From contig CM024766.1 in NCBI GenBank assembly GCA_014218235.1, positions 70,173,207 through 70,237,206 on the forward strand: 64,000 bases of DNA, in the 5' to 3' direction. This document shows, piece after piece, positions 11,100 to 24,700 of the stretch (position 1 is the first letter of the stretch; every line of letters begins with the position of its first letter). Source of the DNA: Colocasia esculenta. Its lineage: Eukaryota; Streptophyta; Magnoliopsida; Alismatales; Araceae. The position numbers were made by a program, and so were the translations under genes. The notes under the pieces are model-generated. The model did no database searches, had not been told where the DNA came from, and saw only the letters and a list, made by a program, of their open reading frames with translations.

Positions 11100-11495
11100 A
11101 TCTGTAAATTAGTTTAGTTTATTTCTATATTGTGTGAAACTCTTAAATTTATTGTGATCATGTTAGTTACTTTTTGTTAATTAGTCTTGCTCTCTCTCTC
11201 CTCTCTCATCTCTCTCTTCTCTATCGCTTTCCTTCTATCTCTATTTCTCTCTTCTAATTTCTCTTCTTAGATTAGATTTATTTTTTTGATCGAATTAATC
11301 TTAGGAGTTAATTTTAAAATCCTCTACACACTTTTTTAATCAAAGAAACTCAAGATTTTCAGAGTTAATAATCTTTTTCCCCATGGATTCGACTCGGTCT
11401 CACCACTTAACTATTGTCAAAATGTTTAGTGTAGGCCGATTATTTTAAGATTGTTAGCCACGTATTTAACGACGCATTTGTGGGCTATCAATTTT

Positions 11496-11513
11496 TGGCG
11501 CCGTTGCCGGGGA
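11496..11513 (+). other. Athila primer-binding site, aspartate tRNA type
   Basis: TGGCGCCGTTGCCGGGGA starts 6 nt after LTR A and is the standard Athila/Tat site complementary to the 3' end of plant tRNA-Asp. After LTR B the sequence departs right after ATTTTTG, so that copy has lost its primer site. Confidence 0.88.
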
Positions 11514-12591
11514 GATTAGATTTTAGTTTTGATAATCTTGGTGTTCTTTTGTGTATATTCATGCTCACATTTTTTTTCTTTTTGTAGGTGTCAAATAAAA
11601 ATTGAAAAAAGCTTGAAAATTGCAGAAATAAAAAAATCTGTCAGAAATCTGTCGCTGAAAGCAAGATCTGTAAGTAAAAGGGTCTGTAAATCCGAAAATT
11701 AAAGAAAAAAAATCAGTAAAAAGGTAAGTTGAGGTGAGGTTTCTTCTCTCTCTTACTCTTTCTATTTGTCTTAATTTCCAAAAGAACGAGGGTTTGCGTT
11801 GGAGGTAAGTACCCTTAAAATCCTCTTGATTGAGTTTCCTTTTTCTAGTTGCCATGTTTAGATAATTAAAAAAAAATCAATCACTTGAATCCAATCAAAA
11901 GATGTCATGTCAAGATTAGAAACCTTCCATATTTAGGACATGCATCATTTAGACTTTCATCTTTAGGTATTTTTCTTTTTAAAAAAGTTTCCTTTCTCGT
12001 CGAAGATTGCGGGAGGCGAGGTGAGTATTTTGCAACTTTCGTTAAAAAGCATGATCATGCATTGCCATGCTTGCATAGAATTCCTTGCTTGATTTTGTGG
12101 TGTGCACATCATTTCTAAAAGATTTTAAGGGTAATTTCTTTAACAAGATAAGGTGGGGATTTGATCACCCTTCCTTAGCCCACAAACCACAATTTCCTAC
12201 ATCTTTTGCATTCCCAAGCCTTAATAAAAATCAGTAAACATTGGCCTTAGGGTTCACACTGAGGTTTAGGTCCACTTGGGCCCACTACTTGGTTTTAGAA
12301 ACTGGTGTCTAAGGCTAGAGGTTAAAAGGCAAACGCCTAAGCGGGAAAGTGGTTCTCTAATTAGGTCCCTACGAAAGTAGGGGGAGCCTCCCACTACCCC
12401 ACCTCTTACGTGGCCAGTGGATATACCTAATAGTGGACTTCAGTTGGTCTAGGCCACTTTGTGAGAAATCTCACTTTCAAGTCTAAGATCTCTAGGTCAA
12501 ATAGGGTAATTGTTTGAAACTTGTTTGTCTTTGTTAAAAAAAAAATAAACCTAAAAAAAATTTCCTCTCTTCTCTCATTTGGTCCTAGTGC
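11514..12591 (+). other. Athila leader region
   Basis: AT-rich, with no supported gene. It connects the primer site to gag. Short ORFs (11565-11855 minus, 11885-12118 plus) have no recognisable content. Confidence 0.6.
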
Positions 12592-13990
12592 ATGCATGGT
12601 AGGAGATCACAAAGCCCTAATTTGCTAGGACCAATCCCAGAAATTGAGAGAATTCTCCATCCAAGGAAAAATCTTCTGAAAAATCAAATGGCTGAAAATC
12701 AAGATAATCAAGAAATCCCCAAACAGATGAAGGATTATTTCATTCCCAATCAATATCAACCTTCATCTTGTATTAACCTTCCACAAAATCAAGCTCTCTA
12801 ATATGAAATCAAATCCAGCACTATTCAAATGCTTTTATCGTTTTATGGAAATACCAATGAAGACCCATATAAGCATATTGATGAATTCTTGGAAATATGC
12901 TCAACTGTTAAAATTCAGAATTTTTCTGATGATGCCCTCTGATTGACCCTCTTCCCATTTTCTCTAAAAGATAAGGCAAAATATTGGTCGGGCACTGTGG
13001 GGAAAACCATTAGAACTTGGGCAGAAATGCAACAAGAATTCTTAAAGAAGTTCTACCCTATAGTCCAAACCAATACCATGCGGACTATTACTGGATTTTC
13101 ACAATTACCAGGGGAATTGATTCATGAATCATGGGAAAGATTGAAAGAGTTGTTAAGGAAATGTCCCCATCACGGTCTTTCAAAATGGCAAATAGTGCAA
13201 GCATTTTATGAAGGATTAACTGAACAATATAAGCAGATGGTGGATGCATCATGTGGGGGGACGTTTATGAGTAAGAGTGAAGATGAAGCTTATGATCTCT
13301 TTGAAATGCTAAGTGAAAATTCAATTAATCATGCCTCACTTTCATCTTATGAGAGATCTATTGGGCCATCCAAGCGGGTTGGGTTGTATGAAGTGAGAAA
13401 TCGGGATGAATTGGAGCCCAAATTCGAGAATAATTTCATGGCCCAAAAGTGGGAGAAAGTGGATACTATGGCCCAAACTGTTGCCTCTCTAGCTCAAAAG
13501 ATGGACCAAATCTTGTCTAGGACCCATCAGGATTCCTTTGGCCCATCCCCCTCGAGCCCATATGTTGGCCCAGACTACTATCATCAGGAAGTCTGTAGCT
13601 TGTGTGCTATTCCAGCCCACCACATTAATGAATGTCCAACTGCAGCTCAACTCCCTCCTTTCATCCAAGAACAAGTCCAAGAACAGGTCCAAGCAGCCCA
13701 ATGATTCCCCAAGCCCAATCTGGACCCATTCTCCAATTCATATAGTCCGGGTTGGAGAAATCACCCAAATTTCTCTTGGAAAAATCAACAGGCTTAGCCT
13801 CAAGGATCCAACCCCTCTAATTCTCAAGCTGAAAAACAATCTTTCCACAATCAGTTCCAAGCCCAGCCGAACTCTTATGGGAATGTCTACACCAAAGGAC
13901 CTCAGGCCCAATTCTCTTCAATAGCTTAGTACTCCTCTCCTCAATTCAAACAAAATCAGCCCACTTATCAACAGCCTCCTCAATCAAATT
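12592..13990 (+). pseudogene. Athila gag
   Basis: The frame from ATG 12592 gives an Athila-like Gag. It has an N-terminal segment with KDYFIPNQYQ, then a capsid-like core containing YGNTNEDPYKHIDEFLEIC, LFPFSLKDKAKYW and FLKKFYPI, and a zinc knuckle CSLCAIPAHHINEC (C-x2-C-x4-H-x4-C) near 13594-13635. Two in-frame stops break it: TAA 12799, where Gln is expected, and TGA 12940, where Arg is expected; both fit C-to-T changes. The frame ends at 13704, and the Gln-rich tail continues in other frames to about 13990. There the sequence jumps to the 3' untranslated region at CCATTGAGG, which is also present at 17941, so pol was deleted at a short shared sequence. Confidence 0.85.
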
Positions 13991-14009
13991 TTGAGCTTGG
14001 CCACGAACC

Positions 14010-14908
14010 AACAAACCATTGAGGACAATGTCATTCAAGTTGGGGGGAGGGAAAATTGTGAAAATCTTTCAAATTTTAAAATCCTGCTAAACAACCCAAA
14101 CATTATGCGTCATGTATCATTTTTCATGCAAGAAAAGAATGCCTCATTTTAGAATGATTTTACTTTGAGTATATACTTGTGCTAGTGATAAGTTAAAGGA
14201 TGAGTTTTGTGGTTATGTTCTTAGCATTTTCCTCAAAATACGTTTGAAATTTTATTGAACCTACACACATGAATTAAATGATGAATAAGTGTCAGTCATG
14301 AGGGTGATGAGAGTTTTACCTAATACTCAGATTGATGATTGATATTCTACACTCTTATTGAAGACTAATCGTGAGGAAAAAGCTACCTGCCTGCAAGTAA
14401 AAAAAAGTAAAAAAATAAAAAAATGAAAATGAAAAAGGAAATCCCTAGCTAAGTAATCGGGCTTCGGCACCTCAAGAAGTGTAGAAGTTCACGTCAAACG
14501 GTGAAAGGATATCCAAGTTTACAAAATATATATAAAAAGAGAGAGGGAGAGAGAGAAAAGGCAGAGTGAAAGCTACTTGTAATTCGAGGATTGGATTTAA
14601 AGAGTGTAGAGTTGATATCATCTCTAAGTAATAGGTAAAAAGCCCATGCACCATCTTATTAATGACTATTGATCACAAGCACATTCACAAAGAAAATGAT
14701 AATTTCAAGTGTATCTTGAGGAACTGTCTAATAACATAAACTGACATGTTTATCTTTGACACTTGCCACTAGAACTGGAAATACTTATGGTTGATGAGTC
14801 TCATCTCTGATTTCTTGACATGAAATATGATGTTTTGAGTTATTGTTAGTCCTAATTATTCACTTGTGCGCATTGCTAAGGGACTAGCAATGAGTAAGTT
14901 GGGGGATG
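14010..14908 (+). other. Athila 3' untranslated region, first copy, with polypurine tract
   Basis: Non-coding. It starts at the shared ATTGAGGACAATGTCATTC and runs to a polypurine tract GGGGGATG at 14901-14908, directly before LTR B. It is nearly the same sequence as 17945-18893. Confidence 0.8.
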
Positions 14909-16432
14909 TGATAATTACTTAATTGTTATAAATAATTGTGTAATTTCATTGACAAATAATTGATAATTTCATAATTTTTTATTATCATTCGATTACAAGT
15001 GCGATAATTGATTAAATCTCTTTTGTGTTGTGTTTGCAGGATTAATGGGGCAAGAAATGAAGTGTCAAATGGGCCAATGGATTTAATTAGATCAAGAGAT
15101 AATAATGAGATATTCTAATTTTTAAAATATTCCCCCTCTCTCTTTCTTTTCAATTTTTAAAACTCTTTCTCATTTTTAAAATCTCCTCTCCTATTTTCCA
15201 AAAATCTCTCTCCTTTAATCTCACATCTTTCCTCTCTTCTATCTATCTATTTTACAAAGATTCTATTTCCTCTCTCATTCCCTCCCCTCTTCTAAAACCT
15301 CCTCTCTTTCTCATTCCCAAGGACCTTCTTCTTCTTTTCTCTCTTCTCCCTCTCTTGGACCAGAGGACTTCCCCGTCCTCTTCTCTTTCCCTTTTTCTTC
15401 TTCCTCTCTCGCTTTCTCTGGCCCAGTCTCTCAAGGCGCACATAGAAGCAGCAGCAATAGCCCGCGCCTGCACCTGCCCGTGCTTGGCCGTGCGCTTGCG
15501 TGCCCTCCTGCACGCCCGCGCACCTGCCCGTGCACCGCCACGCGCCCCTGCGCGACCCTGCCAGCCTCCGCCTGCGTGAGCCAGGCCGCCTGTCGCACTG
15601 CCAGCTGCTCGCACCTGGCCGCTCCCATCCGGTGCCTGCCTGCCCCGTGCTCGTGCCCACCTGCAGCCGCCCCTGCCTCCATGCACCTGCGCCCCGCCAT
15701 GCTACTGCCGCCCCCCACGCGCCCGTGCCAACGCGCCCCCACACGGGTGCCCGCTCGTGGGACCCCGCGTGCCCACGCGCCCGCACCGCAGGCCCCTCCC
15801 CCTTCCACGTTGCATGCATTTGCATGCAATGTTAAAGGGCCACGTCGCCCTCCCTCCCCTCTCTCACCTTCTCTCCCTCTCTCCTATCGCTTTCTCTCCT
15901 CCCTCGTCTCTTTTGTCTCTCTCTCTCTCATCTCTCTTGTTCTCTCTCTCGCCCTCTCTCTCTTCTCGTTCTCTCTCTATTTTCTCATCCTCTTCTCTTT
16001 CATTTCTCTTCTTTCTCTCTCTCTCGATCTCTTTCTATCTGTAAATTAGTTTAGTTTATTTCTGTATTGTGTGAAACTCTTAAATTTTATTGTGATCATG
16101 TTAGTTACTTTTTGTTAATTAGTCTTACTCTCTCTTTCTCTCCTCTCTCATCTCTCTCTTCTCTATCACTTTCCTTCTATCTCTATTTCTCTCTTATAAT
16201 TTCTCTTCTTAGATTAGATTTATTTTTTTGATCAAATTAATCTTAGGAGTTAGTTTTAAAATCCTCTACACACTTTTCTAATCAAAGAAACTCAAGATTT
16301 TCAAAGTTAATAATCTGGTTCCCCGTGGATTCGACTCGGTCTCACCACTTAACTATTGTCAAAATGTTTAGTGTAGGCCGATTATTTTAAGATTGTTAGC
16401 CACGTGTTTAACGACGCATTTGTGGGCTATCA
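14909..16432 (+). repeat. Athila LTR B (middle LTR)
   Basis: 1524 bp, TGATAATTAC to GGGCTATCA. Its layout is the same as A and C. It serves as the right LTR of the first unit and the left LTR of the second. No 5-bp duplication is seen at its edges, as expected for an internal LTR of a tandem array. Confidence 0.88.
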
Positions 16433-17714
16433 ATTTTTGTTAGTCAACTACCTCGCGGTGGGTCAACTTCCTATGGGTTGGTCCAAACATGAGAGGGAGC
16501 ACTTCTTTTCCAAAGTGAAACATTACTTCTGGGATGACCCTGAACTATTTCACATGGGTCCAGACCAAGTCATTAGGAGATGTGTCCCTGAGGATGAGCA
16601 ACAAAGCATTTTAACTTTCTGTCACACTCTAGCTTGTGGGGGACACTTCTCGGGGAAGAAAACTACTGCCAAGGTCTTACAAAGTGGGTTTTACTGGCCC
16701 ACATTGTTCAAGGATGCTTATGAGTTCAGTAAGACCTGTCTGAGATGCCAAGCAGTAGACAACAATTCTAAGAGAGACATGATGCCTCTAAACCCCATTT
16801 TGGTGGTGGAAAATTTTGATGTCTGAGGAATTGATTTCATGGGCCCATTCCCATCATCCTTTGGAAATGAGTACATCCTTGTGGCTATTGATTATGTGTC
16901 TAAATGGATTGAGGCTATTGCCACCCGCACCAATGATCATGAGGTTGTTATGAAATTTATGCGCGGGAATATCTTTTCTAGGTTTGGGTGTCCTCATGCT
17001 ATCATAAGTGATGGGGGATCTCATTTCACTCATTCCCAATTTTGAGCTTTGCTTAGAAGATATGGGATAACTCACAAAATTGCCACCCCCTACCATCCCC
17101 AGACTAGTGGCCAGGTGGAAGTGTCTAATAGGGAGATCAAGAACATTCTCCAAAAGACCGTTAGGCCCGATAGGAAAGATTGGTCAAAAAGATTGGATGA
17201 TGCTTTGTGGGCCTATCAGACTGCATATAAGACTCCCATTGGCATGTCTCCCTATAGGTTGATTTTTGGTAAAGCCTGTCACCTCCCTGTTGAGTTAGAG
17301 CATAGGGCTTATTGGGCCATTAAACAGTTCAATCTTGACTTAGCCCAAGCTGGATCACATAGAGCCCTCCAACTGCATGAGCTTGAGGAATTGCGCAATG
17401 AAGCCTATGAGAATTCTAAGATATATAAAGCCAAGACCAAAATCTTTCATGACAAACACATTTTGAGGAAATCCTTCCATCCTGACCAAAAGGTCTGGCT
17501 CTTTAACTCCAGGCTGTGCTTATTTCCAGGTAAATTGAAATCTCGATGGGACGGACCATTCATTGTTGTCAAAGCTTTTGACCATGGTGCTGTTAAAATT
17601 CTTGATCCTAAAAATGGTCAAACTTTTACTGTTAATGGTCAACGTCTAAAACCTTACTTGGAAAACATGCACCTCACACCCAAAGAATCCATTCCTCTCA
17701 ATGACCCTGAGTAG
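16433..17714 (+). pseudogene. Athila pol remnant: linker and integrase
   Basis: The sequence begins ATTTTTG after LTR B and then enters pol just before integrase (NYLAVGQLPMGW). The zinc domain is recognisable (H...H...CLRCQ near 16630-16752). Catalytic positions lie in GIDFMGPF, in IISDGGSHF and in the segment after HPQTSGQVE. Two TGA stops, 16824 and 17043, stand where Trp and Arg are usual. The C-terminal part (KSRWDGPFIV) is long and intact to the stop at 17712-17714. Protease, RT and RNase H are absent. The deletion end coincides with the loss of the primer site, so this unit could not be copied on its own. Confidence 0.85.
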
Positions 17715-18893
<1,179 letters not shown>

Positions 18894-20434
18894 TGATAAT
18901 TACATAATTGTTATAAATAGTTGTGTAATTTCATTGACAAATAATTGATAATTTCATAAAATTTTATTATCATTCGATTACAAGTGCAATAATTGATTAA
19001 ATCTCTTTTGTGTTGTGTTTGCAGGATTAATGGGGCAAGAAATGAAGTGTCAAATGGGTCAATAGATTTAATTGGTTCAAGAGATAATAATGAGAGATTC
19101 TAATTTTTAAAATATTCCCCTCTCTCTTTCTTTTCAATTTTTAAAACTCTTTCTCATTTTTAAAATCCCCTCTCCTATTTTCCAAAAATCTCTCTCCTCT
19201 TTCCTCTCTTCTATCTATCTATTTTACAAAGATTCTATTTCCTCTCTCATTCCCTCCCCTTTTCTAAAACCTCCTCTCTTTCTCATTCCCGAGGACCTTC
19301 TTCTTCTTTTCTCTCTTCTTCCTCTCTTGGACCGGAGGTCTTCCCCCTCCTCTTCTCTTTCCCTTTTTCTTCTTCCTCTCTTCTTCCTCTCTCGCTTTCT
19401 CTGGCCTAGTCTCTCTCGGTGCACACAGAAGCAGCAGCAGCAGCCCGCGCCTGCACCCGCCCGTGCCTGCACCCGCTCGTGCCTGGCCGTGCGCTTGTCA
19501 CCCGCTTGCACGCCCGCGCACCTGCCCGCGTGCCGCCACGCGCCCCTGCGCGACCCTGCCAGCCTCCGCCCACGCGAGCTAGGCCGCTTGCCGCGCTGCC
19601 AGTTGCTCGCGCCTAGCCGCTCCCACCCGGCGCCTGCCTGCCCCGCGCTCGTGCCCGCCTGCAGTTGCCCTTGTCCACGCACCTGTGCCCCGCCATGCTG
19701 CTGCCCCCCCCCCCCCACGCACCCGCGCCAACGCACCCCCATGTGGACGCCTGCCCACGCGACCCCGCATGCCCACGCGCCCGCACCGCAGGCCCCTCCC
19801 CCTTTCACATTACATGCATTTGCATGCAACGTGAAAGGGCTACGTCTCCCTCTCTCGCCTTCTCTCCCTCTCTCCTATCGCTCTCTCTCCTCTCTCGTCT
19901 CTTTTGTTTCTCTCTCTCTCTCTCTCATCTCTCTTGTTCTCTCTCACCCTCTCTCTCTTCTCATTCTCTCTCCATTCTCTCTCTATTTTCTCATCATCTT
20001 CTCTTTCAATTCTCTCTCTCTCTCTCTCTCTCGATCTCTTTCTATCTGAAAATTAGTTTAGTTTATTTTTTTATTGTGTGAAACTCTTAAATTTTATTGT
20101 GATCATGTTAGTTACTTTTTGTTAATTAGTCTTGCTCTCCCTCTCCTCTCTCATCTCTCTCTTCTCTATCGCTTTCCTTCTATCTCTACTTCTCTCTTCT
20201 AATTTCTCTTCTTAGATTAGATTTATTTTTTGATCGAATTAATCTTAGGAATTAGTTTTAAAATCCTTTACACACTTTTCTAATCAAAGGAACTCAAGAT
20301 TTTCAAAGTTAATAATCTTTTTCCCTGTGGATTCGATTCGGTCTCACCATTTAACTATTGTCAAAATGTTTAGTGTAGGCCAATTATTTTAAGATTGTTA
20401 GCCACGTATTTAACGATGCATTTGTGGGCTATCA
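18894..20434 (+). repeat. Athila LTR C
   Basis: 1541 bp, ending GGGCTATCA directly before the ACTCG duplication. It shares with LTR B the GC-rich segment that LTR A lacks, so B and C look closer to each other than to A. Confidence 0.88.
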
Positions 20435-20439
20435 ACTCG

Positions 20440-21760
20440 CAGGCAGGTTCATGAGCTGGTGGAGTGTCAGGAGTTCCGTTGCGGCAGGGAGAGCCACACC
20501 AGCAGCCAGCAGCCGCAGCAGCAAAAGTAGTGGTTTCTGCCCCAGCCCCCGCCAGCCTTCATGGAGCAGTGGTGGAGAGTGATGTTCCAGGGTCCTTGGC
20601 AATACCCGTAGTACCCACAGTGCCAGCAGTACCCCCAGTACCCTTAGTACCAGCAGATTCTGGCAGGAGGTTAGTAGTTCACAGAGATGGCAGCAGAGGA
20701 GCAGCCACCATCGACCCTGCAGGCAGCAACGGTTTAGCCAGAGGTACCCCCAGTGGTACAGCAGCATACTCCAGTTGTAGCGGCAGCACCCGAGGACCGC
20801 ACGACGCTTCTGGAGAGGTTTCTTTGTCTTCAGCCTCTGACTTTTTTTTGTGACTGTGATCCAGACAGAGCAGAGAGCTAGGTCTATGAGCTCGCTTGCA
20901 CCTTCGAGACCATGGACTGTGCAGAGCTAGATCAGGTCAGGTTAGCAGTGTATCAGCTGAAGGGGTCAGCCCACGAGTGGTGGAGAGCAGTGAGGCAGAC
21001 CAGTTTTCAGGGCAGAAGGCTAGACCAGATCACTTGTGCAGTGTTCCTAGTGGCTTTTCACGAAAAGTTCCTCCCCGACTACATTTTCCGTGAGAGGAGG
21101 GACCTGTTCCACGAGTTGGTGCAGAGAGACTTGACCGTGGGGCGGTACCACCAGAGGTTTCTGTAGCTACTTTGACATGTTCCCCACGTAGCAGCTAGTG
21201 AGCAAGCTCGTACCGAGCGGTTCATTAGCGGGCTGCGTTTAGACTTGAGGTGGGCCATGGCTGGTCACCTCTGTGACACCTTGGCATTGGCAGTTGCGAG
21301 AGCTACGGCCTTGGAGAGGGAGTGTCGGTTTCAGCCGCAGCAGAGTGGGGGCTCAAGGAGGTCTTCTCCGTACCAACGCCCCTCGGGCAGTCGAGGGAGT
21401 GTTTCCTCTTCTTCTTCTTCGGGGATAGGCAATGCTGGCCTAGCCTCGAAGTTGAAGAAGATATTCACTCGTGGAGGCAGGCACCACTACAAGCAGCAAC
21501 AACGACATCAGCAAGAGTAGCCAATGGAGCAGTCTGTGCAGCAGGGAGCAGAGCAGAGCCAGCAGGGCTCGGGTTGTTACCACTGTGGGTAGTCGGGTCA
21601 CTACAGGCGAGAGTGTCCTTTGAGGCAGCAGTAGGAGCAGCAGCAGTAGGCACCTCAGGCTCAGTACTGTCCACCCCAGTCAGCGCAGCACCAGCAGCAG
21701 CACCAGGGTCAGTACCAATAGCCGCAGCAGCAGCCTCAGCGAGGACGTGGTCATGGTCGG
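20440..21760 (+). pseudogene. chromovirus gag, main part
   Basis: This is the Gag core of the interrupted chromovirus, in one frame throughout. The N-terminal part is Gln/Tyr/Pro-rich. The capsid core includes YQLKGSAHEWW (20953-20985) and FHEKFLPDYIFRER (near 21057-21098). A zinc knuckle lies at 21575-21616 (CYHCG...GHYRREC). At least twelve in-frame stops are TAG, for example at 21163, 21518 and 21590, and nearly all stand where Gln is expected; one TGA is near 21172. No frameshift is needed. The ORF that starts at 20464 in another frame is a shadow. Confidence 0.82.
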
Positions 21761-24700
21761 GTGATGAACATCGCCAGAGAGGAGGCGGAGGCCTCTAATC
21801 TGGTCGTCGGTACGGTTCCCATCCTTGGTAGGGCTACTAGAGTTTTGATTGATCCGAGTGCTACGCACTATTTTGCCTCTGAGGAGTTCTTTGCTTCCTT
21901 ATCTGAGTTTGCTCTAGAGCGGGCCTGTGACGTTGCAGTTGAGCTGCCGACGGGTGACTTTGTGCGTACCCTTGGTTACTTGGAGGGTGTCACCGTCGAG
22001 GTACAGGGCCACCAGCTACCAGCCAGACTGTTTGCCTTGCAGCTCCACGACTTTGATGCCATTCTTGGCATGGACTGGCTAGAGGTGCACTCTGCACTGG
22101 TAGATTGTCAGCGGAAGACCGTGAGGTTCGAGATACCTGGAGCACCTGTGCTTTACTTCCGAGGTACCCGGTCTGTCCGCCGACCCTTTGTCTCTTTCTG
22201 TAGAGCTCGCCGCCTCATCCGAGATGGTTGTGTTGCTTTCTTGGCCTCTGTGTGTGTCTCGGATTCTGGTGAGATTTCTGTTTCAAATGTGCCTATGGTT
22301 TGTGAGTTTGCCGACGTGTTTCCGGAGGATCTACCTGGCTTGCCGCCTGAGTAGGAGGTAGACTTCTCCATTGAGTTGCTTCCGGGGACGATGCCTACGT
22401 CCAAGGCACCGTACCGAATGGTGCCGGCGGAGCTGCGGGAGTTGAAGCGCCAACTAGAAGAGTTGCTTGCATTGGGCTTCATTCGTCCTAGCCGTTTGCC
22501 GTGGGGAGCGCCTGTTCTGTTTGTGAGGAAGAAGGATGGCAGCCTCAGAATGTGCATTGATTATCGGCAGCTGAATCAAGTGACCGTGAAGAACAAGTAT
22601 CCTTTGCCCAGGATCGATGACTTGTTCGACCAGTTGCAATCAGCTTCAGTGTTCTTGAAGATCGACTTGAGGTCGGGCTACTACCAGTTGCGGATCCGTG
22701 AGTCAGACATCGCAAGATCAGCTTTACACACCCGCTACGGCCACTTCGAGTTTGTCGGGATGCCTTTTGGGCTCACGAATGTACCTGCAGCATTCATGGA
22801 ACTGATGCACAGTGTTTTTCGAGAGTACCTGGACCAGTTCGTGGTGGTGTTCGTTGACGACATCCTGGTGTACTCAGCGACGGCAGAGGAGCATGAGGTC
22901 CACTTGAGGCTGGTGTTGTAGGCTTTGAGAAGTCACCCACTTTATGCCAAATTCAGCAAGTGTGAATTTTGGCTAAAGGAGGTGCACTTCCTGGGTCACG
23001 TTGTTTTTGGTGCAAGTGTGGCGGTTGATCCTGTCAAGGTTGAGGTCGTGGTTTCTTGGGGCCAGCCCACTACAGTTGCAGAGGTTCGCAGTTTTCTGGG
23101 GCTGGCAGGCTACTACAGGAGGTTTGTGCAGGACTTCTCTAGAGTTGCAGAGCCTTTGACCTAGTTGACCAAGCGGGAGACTCGGTTTGTGTGGACAGCA
23201 GAGTGCGAGCGCAGTTTTCAGGAGCTGAAGAGCCGGCTGACTTCAGCTCTGATCCTTGTGGTACCTTCTGGCAGCGGCGGCTTTGTTGTCTACACAGACG
23301 CGTCAGGTACTGGTTAGGGTGCTGTGTTGATGTAGCATGGTCGAGTAGTTACTTATGCTTCTCGTCAGCTGAAGAAGCATGAGCAACACTACCCCACACA
23401 CGACCTGGAGCTTGCAGCGGTCGTGTTCGCCTTGAGGTTATGGAGACACTACTTGTACGGTGAGGTGTTCAAGGTTTTCATAGATCACCGCAGCTTACAG
23501 TACGTCTTCACGCAAAGAGATCTCAACCTCAGGCAGCGCAGGTAGCTCGAGTACTTGAAGGACTACGACTTTACCCTTTTCTATCACCCGGGAAAGGCTA
23601 ATGTCGTAGCAGACGCTTTGAGTAGGAGAGCCCACTTGAGTTCTTTGTTGGTTAGACACTGGAGACTTCTGGAGGACACCACTCAGGGTGTGATCACGTT
23701 GTCTAGCCTCCGGGAGAGAGTAGTGTTGGCCAGTATGACAGTTCGTCCGTTGATATACCAGCATGTGCTTGAGGCACAGAGTGCAGACGCAGACTTGGCA
23801 GACGTGTTGTTGTTGCCTGAGGTGGTGCTGGACGAGGACAGCGAGGTTCAGTTCAGAGATAGACTCTATGTTCCAGAGGACGTCAGGGAAGAGGTACTGT
23901 CCGAGGCGCACCGGTCGCGATACTCTATTCATCTTGGCTCCACCAAGATGTACCATGACTTGAGGGTACTCTTTTGGTGGCCTGGGATGAAGAAAGATAT
24001 CGCTGAGTTTGTTTCGCGCTGCCTTACCTATCAGCAGGTGAAGGTAGAGCACCAACGTCCTGGTGGTGAGCTGCAGTCGCTTCCCATTCCTGTGTGGAAG
24101 TGGAAGCACGTCACCGTGGACTTTATTTTTGGCTTACCTCGCACTTCTCAGGGGCACGACAGTGTTTGGGTCATCGTCGACAGGCTGACGAAGACCGCTC
24201 ACTTCCTATCGGTCAGAGCAGCATGGTCAGTGGACAGACTGGCTCGGTTGTTTGTGGACAGAGTGCTACCCATGCATGGGACCCCGGTCTCTATTGTCTC
24301 AGATAGAAATCCGAGGTTCACTTCTCATTTCTGGCGCAGCTTTCAGCGGGCACTTGGCACTGAGCTGAGGTTGAGTTCGGCCTACCACCCACAGACAGAC
24401 GGGTAGTCGGAGAGGACTATATAGACCCTCGAGGACTTGTTGAGATCATGTTGCCTAGACTAGGGCGGCACGTGGGAGCCGCACCTTCCCATGGTGGAGT
24501 TTTCGTATAATAACAACTATCACTCCAGCATCGGGATGGCGCCCTACGAGGCTCTGTATGGTTGACCGTGCAGGACAATGTTGCACTGGCATGAGGTTGG
24601 CGAGAGGCAGTTGCTGGGTCCAGAGTTGGTGTAGCAGTGTGCAGCCACCGTGAGGCTGATCAAGCAGAGGTTGCAGACAGCGCAGAGCAGGCAGAAGAGC

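Larger units (their letters stand above)
9955..11490 (+). repeat. Athila LTR A
   Basis: 1536 bp, TGATAATTACATAATTG to TGTGGGCTATCA. It has a pyrimidine-rich block, a GC-rich block (10500-10770), an 18-bp-arm palindrome (10769-10806) and two CT microsatellites (about 10878-10925 and 11010-11096). Compared with LTRs B and C it lacks a GC-rich segment near 15720-15780, and its CT runs are longer. Long Pro/Ala/Ser ORFs here on both strands are compositional artefacts. Confidence 0.9.

Noticed and set aside
10321..11117. Long overlapping Pro/Ala/Arg/Ser ORFs on both strands
   Set aside because: They lie in Athila LTR A, recur in LTRs B and C, and are explained by GC-rich and CT-repeat composition.
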